Assembly: GCF_000224785.1 (NCBI RefSeq) | Contig: NZ_AGAV01000015.1 | Location: forward strand, 248,001-312,000 | From: Lentibacillus jeotgali | GTDB lineage: Bacteria > Bacillota > Bacilli > Bacillales > Amphibacillaceae | Length of the DNA: 64,000 bases | Reading direction: 5' to 3' | In this document: positions 48,494 through 57,996 of the stretch, one piece after another | How positions within the stretch are numbered: position 1 is the first letter of the stretch | Layout: each line of letters opens with the position of its first letter | The notes under the pieces: model-generated | Told to the model about the DNA's origin: nothing | The model's database searches: none | The model's input: only the letters and a program-made list of their open reading frames with translations | Made by a program: the position numbers and the translations under genes

Positions 48494-49507
48494 TTGAGAA
48501 AGCGAATTTTTTCTTCATTTATTTTGTTCTTTGCCATTGGAATCATATTAAGTGCCTGTGGTGAAAGCGGTCAGGGAAGTAATGGCGGAAGCGGCAGTTC
48601 CGGTGATTCAGCTGAACCAGTGACGAATTTGACCATGGGGACCGGAAGTGTCGGTGGTGTTTACTATCCACTTGGCGGTGAAATGGCCAATCTTTTTACA
48701 GATAATATTGACGTAGAAGGGTTTGACGTAAGTTCAGTCGAATCTGGCGCATCCGTTGAAAATATCGCAAAAATTCAATCAGGAGACTATCAGCTGGGGA
48801 TCGCACAAAATACAACTCTGATTAACGCTGTCAATCAAAAAGGCGAATTTGAAGGAAAAACCACTGACAAAGTCGGGGTTATTGGCTCACTTTATCCTGA
48901 AGCGCTTCAGGTAGTTACACTTGAGTCAACAGGGATCGAATCTATTGAAGAATTAAAAGGTAAAAAAGTAGCAATCGGTCCTCCGGGCGGTGCTACCCGT
49001 GAAGCCGCGGAGTTGGTGCTGAGCGCATATGGAATCGAAGAAGGCGACTTTGACGCATATGAAGAAGGCTTTGGCGATGCAAAAAGTAAATTGCAGAATG
49101 GCACAATTGACGCTTCATTTGCAGTTGTAGGTGTGCCATCATCAACAACTGACGAACTAGCTAACGCGACAGATCAAGTGAAATTCCTCGACGTAGAAGG
49201 GGATGCTTTACAGCAAGTAGTGGATAACAGCCAATATGAAGCTTATACGGTTGAACCTGGTACTTACGAATGGCAGAAGGAACCTGCAGAAACAATTACC
49301 GCAATGGCACTTCTGCTCGGGTCAACTGAACAGGTAAGTGAAGATCTTGCATATCAAATAACAAAAACATTGTATGAAAAATCAGGTGATATGACGATCG
49401 AACAGGCGTCACTAATAACGCAGGACAATGCAATGACTGGTGTTGGAGATTTGCCTCTGCACCCTGGTACTGAAAAGTATTTTAAAGAAGTCGGTATTAT
49501 TGAATAG
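48494..49507 (+). CDS. TAXI family TRAP solute-binding lipoprotein
   Basis: A 337-residue TAXI (TRAP-associated extracytoplasmic immunogenic) protein. A lipobox (LSAC, Cys ~22) and a Gly/Ser linker are followed by the TAXI core: MGTGSVGGVYYPLGGEMANL, SVESGASVENIAKIQSGDYQ, IESIEELKGKKVAIGPPGGA and AVVGVPSSTTDELA. It captures an organic acid, often glutamate or a dicarboxylate, for the fused TRAP permease downstream. It starts with TTG after AAAGGGGGT. A weak terminator follows, which should let part of transcription reach the permease. Confidence 0.92.
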   Translation: MRKRIFSSFILFFAIGIILSACGESGQGSNGGSGSSGDSAEPVTNLTMGTGSVGGVYYPLGGEMANLFTDNIDVEGFDVSSVESGASVENIAKIQSGDYQLGIAQNTTLINAVNQKGEFEGKTTDKVGVIGSLYPEALQVVTLESTGIESIEELKGKKVAIGPPGGATREAAELVLSAYGIEEGDFDAYEEGFGDAKSKLQNGTIDASFAVVGVPSSTTDELANATDQVKFLDVEGDALQQVVDNSQYEAYTVEPGTYEWQKEPAETITAMALLLGSTEQVSEDLAYQITKTLYEKSGDMTIEQASLITQDNAMTGVGDLPLHPGTEKYFKEVGIIE

Positions 49508-49512
49508 GGAGA

Positions 49513-49537
49513 GCCGGGCATACACTGTCCGGTTTTT
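49513..49537 (+). terminator. Weak terminator between TAXI and TRAP permease genes
   Basis: An 8-bp stem GCCGGGCA / TGTCCGGT (two wobble pairs) with a 5-nt loop and TTTTT. It may set a higher level for the binding protein than for the permease. Confidence 0.55.
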
Positions 49538-49655
49538 CTCACGAGGACACAGCATATAACTTGAAATCGGCGGACCGACCGATTTCTGCTATTCCGGCCT
49601 CTGGCATCTAACCTCAGGGAATACGAGGTGAAGTTAAATAATTCTTATAGTGTGT

Positions 49656-49722
49656 GTTCAAAAAGGAGGATAACAAGCCAATGACGAAATTCGATGTGTC
49701 ATTGTTACCGGACTTTTTGAAC
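49656..49722 (+). promoter_or_regulatory. Leader hairpin before the TRAP permease gene
   Basis: Outer arms GTTCAAAAAG (49656-49665) and CTTTTTGAAC (49713-49722) enclose inner arms CAATGAC (49679-49685) and GTCATTG (49698-49704). The structure includes an AGGAGG site and a 17-codon ORF (49681-49734, MTKFDVSLLPDFLNNLL). The permease start is 44 bp further on. Confidence 0.55.
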
Positions 49723-49765
49723 AACCTCTTATAGAACAGCAGACGAAGAGAATGGAGGGAAACCG

Positions 49766-51715
49766 GTGGCTGAACAGCATACAAATGAAATCGACAAACA
49801 TGAACTAATGGCAAAATATGATAAAGAGAGTAATTTTCGAACCAATCTGGGACCGTGGGGATGGCTTACACTTGCAATCGGAGTTGCTTTAACCATTTTT
49901 CAGCTTTATACGGCCTATTATGGCGCTAAAGTTTCCATGGTTCAGGGAGCAATTCACCTTGGTGCGGGATTGAGTCTTGTGTATTTGTTTTACCCGATAA
50001 AATCCACCATGGCTAAAAATAAAGGTGTTCCCTGGTATGATGCTCTGTTGGCGCTGGCAGCATTATTTACAAATTTCTATATTGTTTATAATTACGACCA
50101 TCTAGTCAACGAGGCTATTATTTTTGGGTTTACAGCATTTGATCAAATTGTAGCTACTGCTGGGGTCTTGATCCTGCTTGAGGCAACTAGACGTGTTGTT
50201 GGTGTTCCAATTGTCATAATAGCAATTATTGCGTTACTTTATGGCTTGTTTGGCAATTATATTCCGGTAATTGGACATGCTGGCTATGATTGGCCTTCGC
50301 TGGCCACGGAGATGTTTTTCAGTTCAAGCGGTATTTTTGGTATTCCGATTCAAATTTCATCCACTTATATTTATCTATTCCTGTTTTTTGGGGTTATTCT
50401 GGTTAAAACAAATATTGGGCAATTTTTTAATGATATTGCATTAAGACTGACAGGAAAGTATACCGGTGGAACGGCAAAAGCTGCCGTTGCAGCAAGCGGG
50501 CTGCAGGGGATGGTCAGCGGCTCATCCGTTGCAAACACGGTAGGATCGGGTTCATTTACGATTCCGATGATGAAAAATGCGGGCTTCAAGCCTCATTTCG
50601 CCGCTGCGTCAGAGGCAGCGGCTTCGACAGGCGGGCAAATAATGCCGCCAATCATGGGTGCTGCCGCTTTTATTATGGCATCATATACAGGTGTTCCGTA
50701 TAGTGAAATTATCGTTATTGCACTTATCCCGGCGGTGCTGTATTTCTCCGGGGTCTTTATGGGAACACATTTTGAAGCAAGAAAGCAGGGAATTCTAGGA
50801 CTGACAGTTGACCAACTTCCTAAATTGAAAAATCTAGTAAAGCGGCTTGATTTGTTTGCGCCGCTCGTTATCATCATTGGTTTCCTTCTGGCGGGGTACA
50901 CACCAACTTTTGCGGCGCTATTCGCCATCTTTGTCGCATTTATCATCAGCTTCTTCAGAAAAGAAACGCGTATGTCGCTGAAACAAATTATAAAATTGCT
51001 TGAAGAAGGGGCCAGAACAGCGTTGCCCGTCATTGCTGCCTGTGCGACGGCAGGTATTATTGCAGGTACTGTTACGACAACAGGACTGGGTCCAAAAATT
51101 GCCGGCGGGATTATCGATTTGGCACAGGGACAATTCTTCCTTGTCATGGTTTTCACGATGTTTGCCTGTATCATTCTGGGTATGGGACTTCCGACTACTG
51201 CCAACTATGTTGTAACTGCAACGATGGCGGCACCGGCGTTATTGGCCTTTGATGTACCGGTTATAGCTGTGCATATGTTTGTGTTTTATTTTGGCATTGT
51301 TGCTGATATTACACCTCCTGTCTGTCTGGCAGCATATGCCGGTGCAGGTATTGCGGGTGCGAACCCGATGAAAGCTGGCGTAACAGCTGTTAAGCTCGCG
51401 ATTGCGGCATTTATTATACCGTATATGTTTGTTGCACAGCCGATTCTGCTGCTGCAGGGCGATGCAAATGCCTTAAATGTGTCGATTGCTGTAATAACGG
51501 CAATGATTGGTATGGCAGCAATCAGCTCAAGCTTGATTGGTTATTACGTTAATTCATTGAATTGGGTCGAACGTATTATCATGGTTATAGCCGGATTACT
51601 GCTCGTTTATCCGCATATCATGATCTCGCTGACAGGGCTGGTAATTTTTGCAGTCATTACGGCTATGCAATTTATGCAAAGTAAATCAGATAAGCCAAAA
51701 CGGCAAGTGTCATAA
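49766..51715 (+). CDS. TRAP transporter permease, fused 4TM/12TM subunits
   Basis: A 649-residue membrane protein combining DctQ-like and DctM-like parts, as is usual for TAXI systems. Characteristic stretches are GLQGMVSGSSVANTVGSGSF, SEAAASTGGQIMPPIMGAAA, MGLPTTANYVVTATMAAPAL and ADITPPVCLAAYAGAGIAGA. It uses a Na+ or H+ gradient to import the ligand bound by the TAXI protein 260 bp upstream. The GTG at 49766 follows GGAGGGAAACC. The small DUF1850 protein often found between the two genes in other genomes is absent; a structured leader occupies that place. Confidence 0.93.
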   Translation: MAEQHTNEIDKHELMAKYDKESNFRTNLGPWGWLTLAIGVALTIFQLYTAYYGAKVSMVQGAIHLGAGLSLVYLFYPIKSTMAKNKGVPWYDALLALAALFTNFYIVYNYDHLVNEAIIFGFTAFDQIVATAGVLILLEATRRVVGVPIVIIAIIALLYGLFGNYIPVIGHAGYDWPSLATEMFFSSSGIFGIPIQISSTYIYLFLFFGVILVKTNIGQFFNDIALRLTGKYTGGTAKAAVAASGLQGMVSGSSVANTVGSGSFTIPMMKNAGFKPHFAAASEAAASTGGQIMPPIMGAAAFIMASYTGVPYSEIIVIALIPAVLYFSGVFMGTHFEARKQGILGLTVDQLPKLKNLVKRLDLFAPLVIIIGFLLAGYTPTFAALFAIFVAFIISFFRKETRMSLKQIIKLLEEGARTALPVIAACATAGIIAGTVTTTGLGPKIAGGIIDLAQGQFFLVMVFTMFACIILGMGLPTTANYVVTATMAAPALLAFDVPVIAVHMFVFYFGIVADITPPVCLAAYAGAGIAGANPMKAGVTAVKLAIAAFIIPYMFVAQPILLLQGDANALNVSIAVITAMIGMAAISSSLIGYYVNSLNWVERIIMVIAGLLLVYPHIMISLTGLVIFAVITAMQFMQSKSDKPKRQVS

Positions 51716-51750
51716 AAAATGCAGGCGATATTGATTCGCCTGCATTTTTA
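51715..51750 (+). terminator. Terminator after TRAP permease
   Basis: A 14-bp stem AAAAATGCAGGCGA / TCGCCTGCATTTTT with a 7-nt loop. Confidence 0.93.
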
Positions 51751-51785
51751 AGTGGGAAATTGGGTTTGACCTAATTCCTGTGTAT

Positions 51786-53063
51786 TCATTGGTTCAATTT
51801 AAACAGTTTTCGCGGTCGTCCTTTAACATAAGGCTTCTCCTCACCGATGATTTTGATGACGTCTCCTGCTATCAGTTTTTTTATGGTGCGTTCAGCGCTG
51901 CGTTTTGTTACGCCGTAGTATGCTGCGATATCATTAGATGAAAACGGCTCGTTGTTCCGCACTTCAATGAAATCTATGAAATTGTAGGATAGTTCATTAT
52001 TTAATTTGGCCTTATGAATCAGTGATCGGTACAGTGCTGACGTGCTGAATTCCTTTTTGACGCCAAGCGGGCCGATCATATCACGGCGTTCATTGATGAT
52101 GTAACAGGTGCCATCTTCCTTGGCTTCACAGGCCTGCAGCGCGAGCTTTGCATTATCGTCGGCCTGTTTTGCGGTCAATCCGAGGCCAAATCCAATGTCG
52201 ACTGGAGTGTCTAGGGCGTTTTTCATTTCCTTTAATAATGCAAAGTCACGATAGCTGTTGGTAATGTGATCGAGCATTCCGCGAGTCCCGAACAACACAA
52301 ACTGGCCATTGCTGATCGATAAGACGGATCCATATGTTTTCTTGGAATAATTCGATAAAATCTGCTGCAATTTTGGGTGTAATTCATTTTTTTCCGATTG
52401 AACGGCATCATTATTTTTAATACGCACGTATCCGGTCACAATTTGTGTGCTTCGTGACTGATTGATGCTGGCAATTGATTTGGCTTTTTCAATGGCGCGC
52501 ATCAGATTTAGTCGGGGGACTGTCATCCCGCTGCATGGTATCCCTTTTGCACGCATAATTTGATTCACCTCGCTTATGGATGTCAGGACATAATCTATTT
52601 TTCCTTCCTCCCAGAGCTTTTCATGATAGGCAACAACCCGACCGGCATCAAAGGAGGTATCATCCTCATAATTGTAAGTATGAACCCCCTGATCATCGAT
52701 ACCTGTTTCATGCATAACCTCATCAACATGTCTGCCGTCAGGTACATCAATGGATAATCTGTTTAAATTATGTTCATAAATAGTTTTAACGTGGTAAATG
52801 GAAGACAGGATCATATAGGCATCAAAATCCACTTGAACAGCAGGAAGTCTTTTTTTGTCGATTAACTTCTTGGCATATAAATAGGCCAAAGCATCGGCAA
52901 ATAAATATATATCACACATAACGGCTTTTTCCACCAGTTCCGCTGTTTCGTTAGGATTCGAGTAATCGAATAGAAAAAATTCTATATCTTCCTGGTCTGC
53001 AGCATAACTGTAAAATTTGTGCATTATGTCTTTATGGCCAAACACTGCAATCTTGACATTCAA
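51786..53063 (-). CDS. Transcriptional regulator with receptor-like N-terminus and C-terminal HTH
   Basis: A 425-residue protein. Residues 1-200 (IAVFGHKDIMHKFYSYAADQ ... IDYVLTSISEVNQIMRAKGI PCS) resemble the PrpR/YtrP-type receptor part that senses a small ligand. Residues ~215-340 (VTGYVRIKN ... VDIGFGLGLTAKQADDNAKL) have a nucleotide-cyclase-like alpha/beta pattern without catalytic GGDEF residues. The last ~70 residues are a winged helix (SSNDIAAYYGVTKRSAERTI) with a basic VKGRPRKLF tail. The TTG at 53061-53063 lies 6 nt after GAGGTG. It converges on the TRAP operon and may regulate it; that is inference. Confidence 0.75.
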   Translation of the reverse strand: MNVKIAVFGHKDIMHKFYSYAADQEDIEFFLFDYSNPNETAELVEKAVMCDIYLFADALAYLYAKKLIDKKRLPAVQVDFDAYMILSSIYHVKTIYEHNLNRLSIDVPDGRHVDEVMHETGIDDQGVHTYNYEDDTSFDAGRVVAYHEKLWEEGKIDYVLTSISEVNQIMRAKGIPCSGMTVPRLNLMRAIEKAKSIASINQSRSTQIVTGYVRIKNNDAVQSEKNELHPKLQQILSNYSKKTYGSVLSISNGQFVLFGTRGMLDHITNSYRDFALLKEMKNALDTPVDIGFGLGLTAKQADDNAKLALQACEAKEDGTCYIINERRDMIGPLGVKKEFSTSALYRSLIHKAKLNNELSYNFIDFIEVRNNEPFSSNDIAAYYGVTKRSAERTIKKLIAGDVIKIIGEEKPYVKGRPRKLFKLNQ

Positions 53064-53266
53064 TTTCATCACCTCGGTACGATTCAAGGAATTGTCACGC
53101 CCGTTAGTTAACGGCATAGTAGGATAATAATTATTATCGTACGGAATTTTCGAAATATTGTCAAGATGTAAAATGGAGGAAAGTCTTTAATCTTTCGGGG
53201 TATGGAGCAGAATTTTTTTAAAGTGTGATATGATAGGCGTAACTGTAGACAAGGAGGAATATGGTC

Positions 53267-54319
53267 ATGAATACGTTAATGGACAAGCTTGGAATGGATG
53301 TGCCGATTATTCAGGCCGGCATGGCAGGAGGCATCACGACACCTGAGATGGTCGCGTCTGTTGCGAATGCAGGTGCGCTTGGGACAATCGGAGCTGGGTA
53401 TATGAGTGATACCGCACTAAAGGGAGATGTACAGACAATCAAGCAGCTGACCGATAAGCCATTTGCCGTGAACCTGTTTGCCGTCAATCTGGAGGCATTT
53501 TCCGATGATATACAGCCGATGCAGCAATTTCTTAACCGATATCGTGATGAGCTGAAAATTGACGTCGGCGGAGACTCGGTAAAAGTCCATGATTATTTGC
53601 AGGAAAAAGTTAATGTTATTCTGGAGGAAAATATTCCGATTGTCAGCACAGCTTTCGGTGTTCTGTCATACATGCTGATCGACCGCTTAAAAGCCAACGA
53701 TGTCACATTAATCGGTATGGCAACAAATCTGGATGAAGCGAGGCAGCTGGAGGATGCTGGGTATGACGCTATTGTCGCACAGGGAACAGAAGCAGGGGGA
53801 CATCGCGGAACATTTAATGTGGACAAATATCCAAACGGCTGTCAGACGGGATTGCACGTCTTGGTGCAGGAGCTACTGAACCATATCAGACTACCTGTAA
53901 TAGCAGCTGGCGGCATACATATGAATTTACAGGTTGAAACGTTATTGAATATGGGTGTTGCAGCCGTTCAGCTCGGCACGCGATTTTTGGTTGCAAAAGA
54001 AGCCGGAACGAACACCGCCTACCGTCGTGCTCTTATTAAAGCGGGGACAAATGACACGACGATTACGAAAGTATTTTCCGGCCGCCCGGCACGCGCTATC
54101 CGGAATCGGTTCATTGAAGAGGTGGGAGGCAGCGGTGTTGCATTGCAGCCATTTCCTATACAAAATCAAATGACAAAAGATATCCGCTCCGCCGGAAAAG
54201 AATTTGCTGCATCCGAAATACAGTCTTTGTGGGCAGGCCAGGGTGTTGGAGCGATTAAAAAGGAAGAGAGTGCAGCAGAAATTGTGCAGTCACTTGTGCA
54301 AACTGCAGGCAACCGGTGA
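53267..54319 (+). CDS. Nitronate monooxygenase (NMO/2-nitropropane dioxygenase family)
   Basis: A 350-residue FMN-dependent TIM barrel. It has the class I-like start PIIQAGMAGGITTPEMVASV, the catalytic-His segment AQGTEAGGHRG and FMN-phosphate binding around VIAAGGIH and AVQLGTRFLV. It oxidises alkyl nitronates such as propionate 3-nitronate. The ATG at 53267 is chosen because AGGAGG then lies about 9 nt upstream; ATG at 53261 is too close. It is monocistronic, with a bidirectional terminator behind. Confidence 0.9.
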   Translation: MNTLMDKLGMDVPIIQAGMAGGITTPEMVASVANAGALGTIGAGYMSDTALKGDVQTIKQLTDKPFAVNLFAVNLEAFSDDIQPMQQFLNRYRDELKIDVGGDSVKVHDYLQEKVNVILEENIPIVSTAFGVLSYMLIDRLKANDVTLIGMATNLDEARQLEDAGYDAIVAQGTEAGGHRGTFNVDKYPNGCQTGLHVLVQELLNHIRLPVIAAGGIHMNLQVETLLNMGVAAVQLGTRFLVAKEAGTNTAYRRALIKAGTNDTTITKVFSGRPARAIRNRFIEEVGGSGVALQPFPIQNQMTKDIRSAGKEFAASEIQSLWAGQGVGAIKKEESAAEIVQSLVQTAGNR

Positions 54320-54378
54320 TTAATGTACGGAATACGCTGATACACCCCGCACAGTAAATGCTTTTGGCCGGCAAAAAC

Positions 54379-54405
54379 AAAAAATCGGCCAAAAGCCGAT
54401 TTTTT
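54379..54405. terminator. Bidirectional terminator (NMO / acyl-CoA ligase)
   Basis: An 11-bp stem AAAAAATCGGC / GCCGATTTTTT with a 5-nt loop between two convergent genes. Confidence 0.93.
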
Positions 54406-54416
54406 GGTGATTATAC

Positions 54417-56024
54417 TTATACCTTATAATGCTCTTTCACCCGTTCGCGCAGCTCGCGTTTCAAAAATTTGCCGACGGATGTTTTCGGGATTTCATCGAA
54501 GAACAGCACATCATCAGGCATCCACCATTTTGCAAATTGTGGCCGAATGAACTCAAGGAGCTCATCTTTTTCTGTATGATAACCTTCATGGAGAACGACA
54601 CAGGCCACCGGGCGTTCCTGCCACTCGGCGTCCGGCATTGCCACAACACTCGCTTCAAAAACAGCCTCGTGTGCCATGAAGGCATTTTCAATTTCGACCG
54701 ATGAAATCCATTCACCGCCGCTTTTAATCAAATCTTTTGTGCGGTCGATGATTTGTATATTACCTTCTACATCAACCGTTACCACATCACCGGTATGAAA
54801 CCAGCCATCATGAAACGCGCTCGAACTTCGGTCATCCTCGTAATATTCGCTGGCTATCCACGGTCCGCGCAGAAGCAGCTCACCCATTTCTTCTCCATTC
54901 CAGGCCACTTCACCGTCATCACCTATGACTTTCATTTCGAGGCCAGGGACAAGCGCCCCCTGTTTAGCCCGTTCATCCAACTTCCCTTCTGCGCTCAAAT
55001 CCTGCTGGTAGCTTTTCAGGCGTGAATACGTTACAAGTGGTGTTGTTTCGGTGGCGCCGTAAGCATGTGCAAATGGAACGCCCAGTTTCTGTTCAAATGC
55101 CTGAATCAGCCCTCTTGGCGCAGCGGAACCGCCGCAGAGGACAGCGCGCAAACTTGATGTATCATACTCCCCCTGCTCGAGTTCACGCAGTACACCAAGC
55201 CAGATGGTCGGAACACCTGCCGTTATGGTTACTTTAAACCTTTCAATAAACTGAGCAAGCCTTTTTGGAGTGAAACGCGGTCCGGGCATCACTTGTGTCG
55301 AACCGAACCAGGTACAGGCAAACGGTGTCCCCCAGGCATTGACATGGAATTGCGGTACAACGGGCATCGAAACATCGGATTCGGAGATGGCAGCTGTGTC
55401 GGCGAGTCCAAGTGTATAGCTGTGGAGCACAATGCCGCGGTGGGAATAGACGACACCTTTGGGTTTGCCGGTTGTTGCAGATGTATAGCACATGCCGGCA
55501 GGATCATTTTCATCGATATCTGTTTTAAAAGGTTGTTCGGGGTCGCCGGTCTGCAGCAGCGTTTCATATGAGTGGAGCGGTGCCAGGTTCGATTCAGGAA
55601 GTTCATCTTTATCGGTCATGACGACAAAGGCTTTAACGGTCTGAAGTTTGTCCTGGACCTTTTCAATCAGCGGAAGAATGTCTTCATCAATAAACAGGAT
55701 CTGATCCTCGGCGTGGTTAATAATATAAATGATATGCTCGGGTGTCAATCGGATATTAATCGTATGCAGCACGGCGCCCATCCCCGGTGCGGCAAAGTAA
55801 ATCTCAAGGTGACGATGGTGATTCCAGGCCAATGTCCCGACACGATCCCCTTTTTGTACACCAAGCTGGCTGAGGGCACTCATGAGCCGTCGGGTACGTT
55901 GCCCGATTTCGGCGTATGTTAGCCGGCGAAGCTTATCGTGTGTCTGTGAGATGACTTCTTTTCTCGCAAAAAACTGTTCCGCATGTTCCATCATTGGCCC
56001 AATGAGAAGCGGCGTTTGCATCAT
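54417..56024 (-). CDS. Fatty acid-CoA ligase (AMP-binding, AlkK/long-chain type)
   Basis: A 535-residue adenylate-forming enzyme activating fatty acids to acyl-CoA through an acyl-AMP. The P-loop is YTSATTGKPKGVVYSHR (Ala where Gly is usual), then HAYGATETTP, the WFHTGDVVTVD hinge region with RTKDLIKSGGEWISSVEIE, and the catalytic lysine in PKTSVGKFLKRELRE. The N-terminal domain resembles medium-chain AlkK-like ligases of Bacilli. The ATG follows GGGGATGG. It is monocistronic; no beta-oxidation genes are adjacent. Confidence 0.92.
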   Translation of the reverse strand: MMQTPLLIGPMMEHAEQFFARKEVISQTHDKLRRLTYAEIGQRTRRLMSALSQLGVQKGDRVGTLAWNHHRHLEIYFAAPGMGAVLHTINIRLTPEHIIYIINHAEDQILFIDEDILPLIEKVQDKLQTVKAFVVMTDKDELPESNLAPLHSYETLLQTGDPEQPFKTDIDENDPAGMCYTSATTGKPKGVVYSHRGIVLHSYTLGLADTAAISESDVSMPVVPQFHVNAWGTPFACTWFGSTQVMPGPRFTPKRLAQFIERFKVTITAGVPTIWLGVLRELEQGEYDTSSLRAVLCGGSAAPRGLIQAFEQKLGVPFAHAYGATETTPLVTYSRLKSYQQDLSAEGKLDERAKQGALVPGLEMKVIGDDGEVAWNGEEMGELLLRGPWIASEYYEDDRSSSAFHDGWFHTGDVVTVDVEGNIQIIDRTKDLIKSGGEWISSVEIENAFMAHEAVFEASVVAMPDAEWQERPVACVVLHEGYHTEKDELLEFIRPQFAKWWMPDDVLFFDEIPKTSVGKFLKRELRERVKEHYKV

Positions 56025-56185
56025 GATACCATCCCCTTTGATTCAATTTTATAGGCTTAGATATATAATATCACATTATTAAAATAATTAAAAAAACTTA
56101 ATGGATGAACCTCAAAAAGGAACTGCATAACAATCCATGCTACAATGAAATAAGGTTATTACTTACATTAATCGGAGTTATTGTT

Positions 56186-57559
56186 ATGGATGATAAACGA
56201 AAAAGCAACATACCGAGGAACAAACAGCATGATTTTACTCAGGGGAGTATTTTTAGGCATTTAATAATATTTTCCGGACCGCTGATGCTGACGAATCTGC
56301 TGCAGACATCATATCAGTTTGCCGACAGCCTCTGGGTTGGAAACCTGCTCGGAGCAAATGCACTCGGGGCGGTGGCGATTGCGAGTACGATCATTTTTAC
56401 AGTTCTATCATTTGTGCTGGGACTTAATAATGCTGCTCTGACTATTCTTTCCCAGCAAAGAGGGAAAGATAATGACTCCGGCTTAAAACGCTATTTGAAT
56501 GCATTTGTCGTTATTCTGACGATTCTCGCGCTGGTACTGAGTGTAATTGGATTTGTGCTGGCAGAGCAGCTCCTGCGTCTTTTGGGAACGCCGGATAATA
56601 TGCTTGGGGAAGCTGAAACGTATTTACAAATCAATTTTCTTGGCATCCTCTTTTTGTTCGGCTACAACTTTATCAGCACAGTACTCAGGGCTTTAGGTGA
56701 CAGCAGGATACCGCTCCGATTCGTCATGGTTGCCGTCCTGCTTAATATCATTCTAAACCCGCTGTTTATTGCCGGACTGGATCTTGGTATCAATGGGGCG
56801 GCGTTTGCTACCATTGTGGCGCAGGGTACAGCTTTCTTGTACGGCATCATTCATGTGTTATCCAAAAAACTCGCCCCGTTTAGTGTCCCGACAATCCCCT
56901 CAAAGCAAGAGGTGGGTCTGATACTAAATCTGGGTATTCCATCCGGACTGCAAATGGCAGTGATTTCAGCAGGTTCGGCAGCCATTATGAGTGTTGTCAC
57001 CATTTTTGGCAGCGGTGTTGTAGCAGGTTTCGGGGCAGCCCAGCGTCTGGACAGAATTTTGATGCTGCCCGCACATGCGCTGGGGACAGCTGTGAACAGT
57101 ATGGCCGGACAAAACATTGGTGTCCAAGATTGGCAGCGGGTGAGGAAGGTCGCCAAATACGGTGTACTTTACAACTTTTCGATTATGCTACTGGTTGGTC
57201 TTATTGTGGTATTGTTTGCGGAACATGGCATCCGGCTGTTCATCGAGAATGCTGAAGCGGTGGCATTTGGGACGAAGTATTTGCAGATTGTTGCCTTGTG
57301 CTACCCGTTTCTCGGCATCAACTTTATTTTAAACGGTATTGTCAGAGCGTCCGGTGCCATGTATCAGGTACTTGTGTTGAATATCATCTCGTTTTGGGTT
57401 CTGCGTTTTCCATTGATTTACGTTTTCTCAAACTGGTTCGGCGACACAGGAATTCCGCTTGGTATGGGCGCAAGTTTCTTGCTAAGCAGCTTTGCGGCAT
57501 TCATGTATTACCGGTTTGGAAAATGGCATAAGAAGGAATTGTTTTCTAGAGCAACTTAG
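56186..57559 (+). CDS. MATE family efflux transporter
   Basis: A 457-residue, twelve-helix MATE protein made of two related halves. Typical segments are IFSGPLMLTNLLQTSYQFAD, SLWVGNLLGANALGAVAIAS, the second-half GAAQRLDRILMLPAHALGTA and VNSMAGQNIGVQDWQRVRK. It exports drugs or metabolites in exchange for Na+ or H+. The ATG at 56186 is preferred because CGGAG lies 8 nt upstream and the protein then begins directly with a typical basic leader. It precedes the frameshifted membrane gene by 12 bp and may share its transcript. Confidence 0.9.
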   Translation: MDDKRKSNIPRNKQHDFTQGSIFRHLIIFSGPLMLTNLLQTSYQFADSLWVGNLLGANALGAVAIASTIIFTVLSFVLGLNNAALTILSQQRGKDNDSGLKRYLNAFVVILTILALVLSVIGFVLAEQLLRLLGTPDNMLGEAETYLQINFLGILFLFGYNFISTVLRALGDSRIPLRFVMVAVLLNIILNPLFIAGLDLGINGAAFATIVAQGTAFLYGIIHVLSKKLAPFSVPTIPSKQEVGLILNLGIPSGLQMAVISAGSAAIMSVVTIFGSGVVAGFGAAQRLDRILMLPAHALGTAVNSMAGQNIGVQDWQRVRKVAKYGVLYNFSIMLLVGLIVVLFAEHGIRLFIENAEAVAFGTKYLQIVALCYPFLGINFILNGIVRASGAMYQVLVLNIISFWVLRFPLIYVFSNWFGDTGIPLGMGASFLLSSFAAFMYYRFGKWHKKELFSRAT

Positions 57560-57571
57560 GAGCGAAAGTCT

Positions 57572-57996
57572 ATGAAACTAGTTATCAGGCTGCTTTTTGC
57601 TGGTATAATAGCGGGTACCATTCTGGAAGTAATGTTAAAAGGAATCGACGTTTTTACAGGTAAAAAGGTGTATGCCTTATTATTAAACGTTGATTACATC
57701 CCGGTAATGAGGAAGTGGCAGATGACTGAAGTGCAAGCGTTTCTTCTGCACTTGGGCGTCTCAGTCGTGATCGTTTTTGGGCTGTATTTTTTGTTAAAAC
57801 GCACGCGGAAAATGGTTTTGTGGTTTGCACTTACTACCTTCCTGATAGGCGGGTTCTATTTTCCGCTGCGGCCTTATCAGGGCGGACGCCTAATGTAATA
57901 GATATAGAGGCGCTTATGTACTGGCTGTTTGCTCATGCCGTATATGGTGTTTTGGCAGGAATTTTGGTTAATTTCAGGAAAGACAGGGAGATATAA
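57572..57996 (+). pseudogene. Membrane protein gene interrupted by a frameshift
   Basis: The first frame runs from ATG 57572 to a TAA at 57896 (108 codons, three helices). The next frame, entered near 57880, stays open from CCTAATGTAATAGATATAGA to 57996 and adds PNVIDIEALMYWLFAHAVYG and VLAGILVNFRKDREI, a natural fourth helix and tail. Joining them gives a typical small four-helix protein of about 140 residues. It is therefore a one-base indel, either a true mutation or a sequence error. The stop overlaps the next start (TAATG), showing original coupling. Family unknown; YqhR/YagU-like in layout. Confidence 0.7.

Noticed and set aside
50593-51204. 203-codon minus-strand ORF opposite the TRAP permease
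   Set aside because: Antisense shadow of a hydrophobic gene; no ribosome binding site and no family resemblance.
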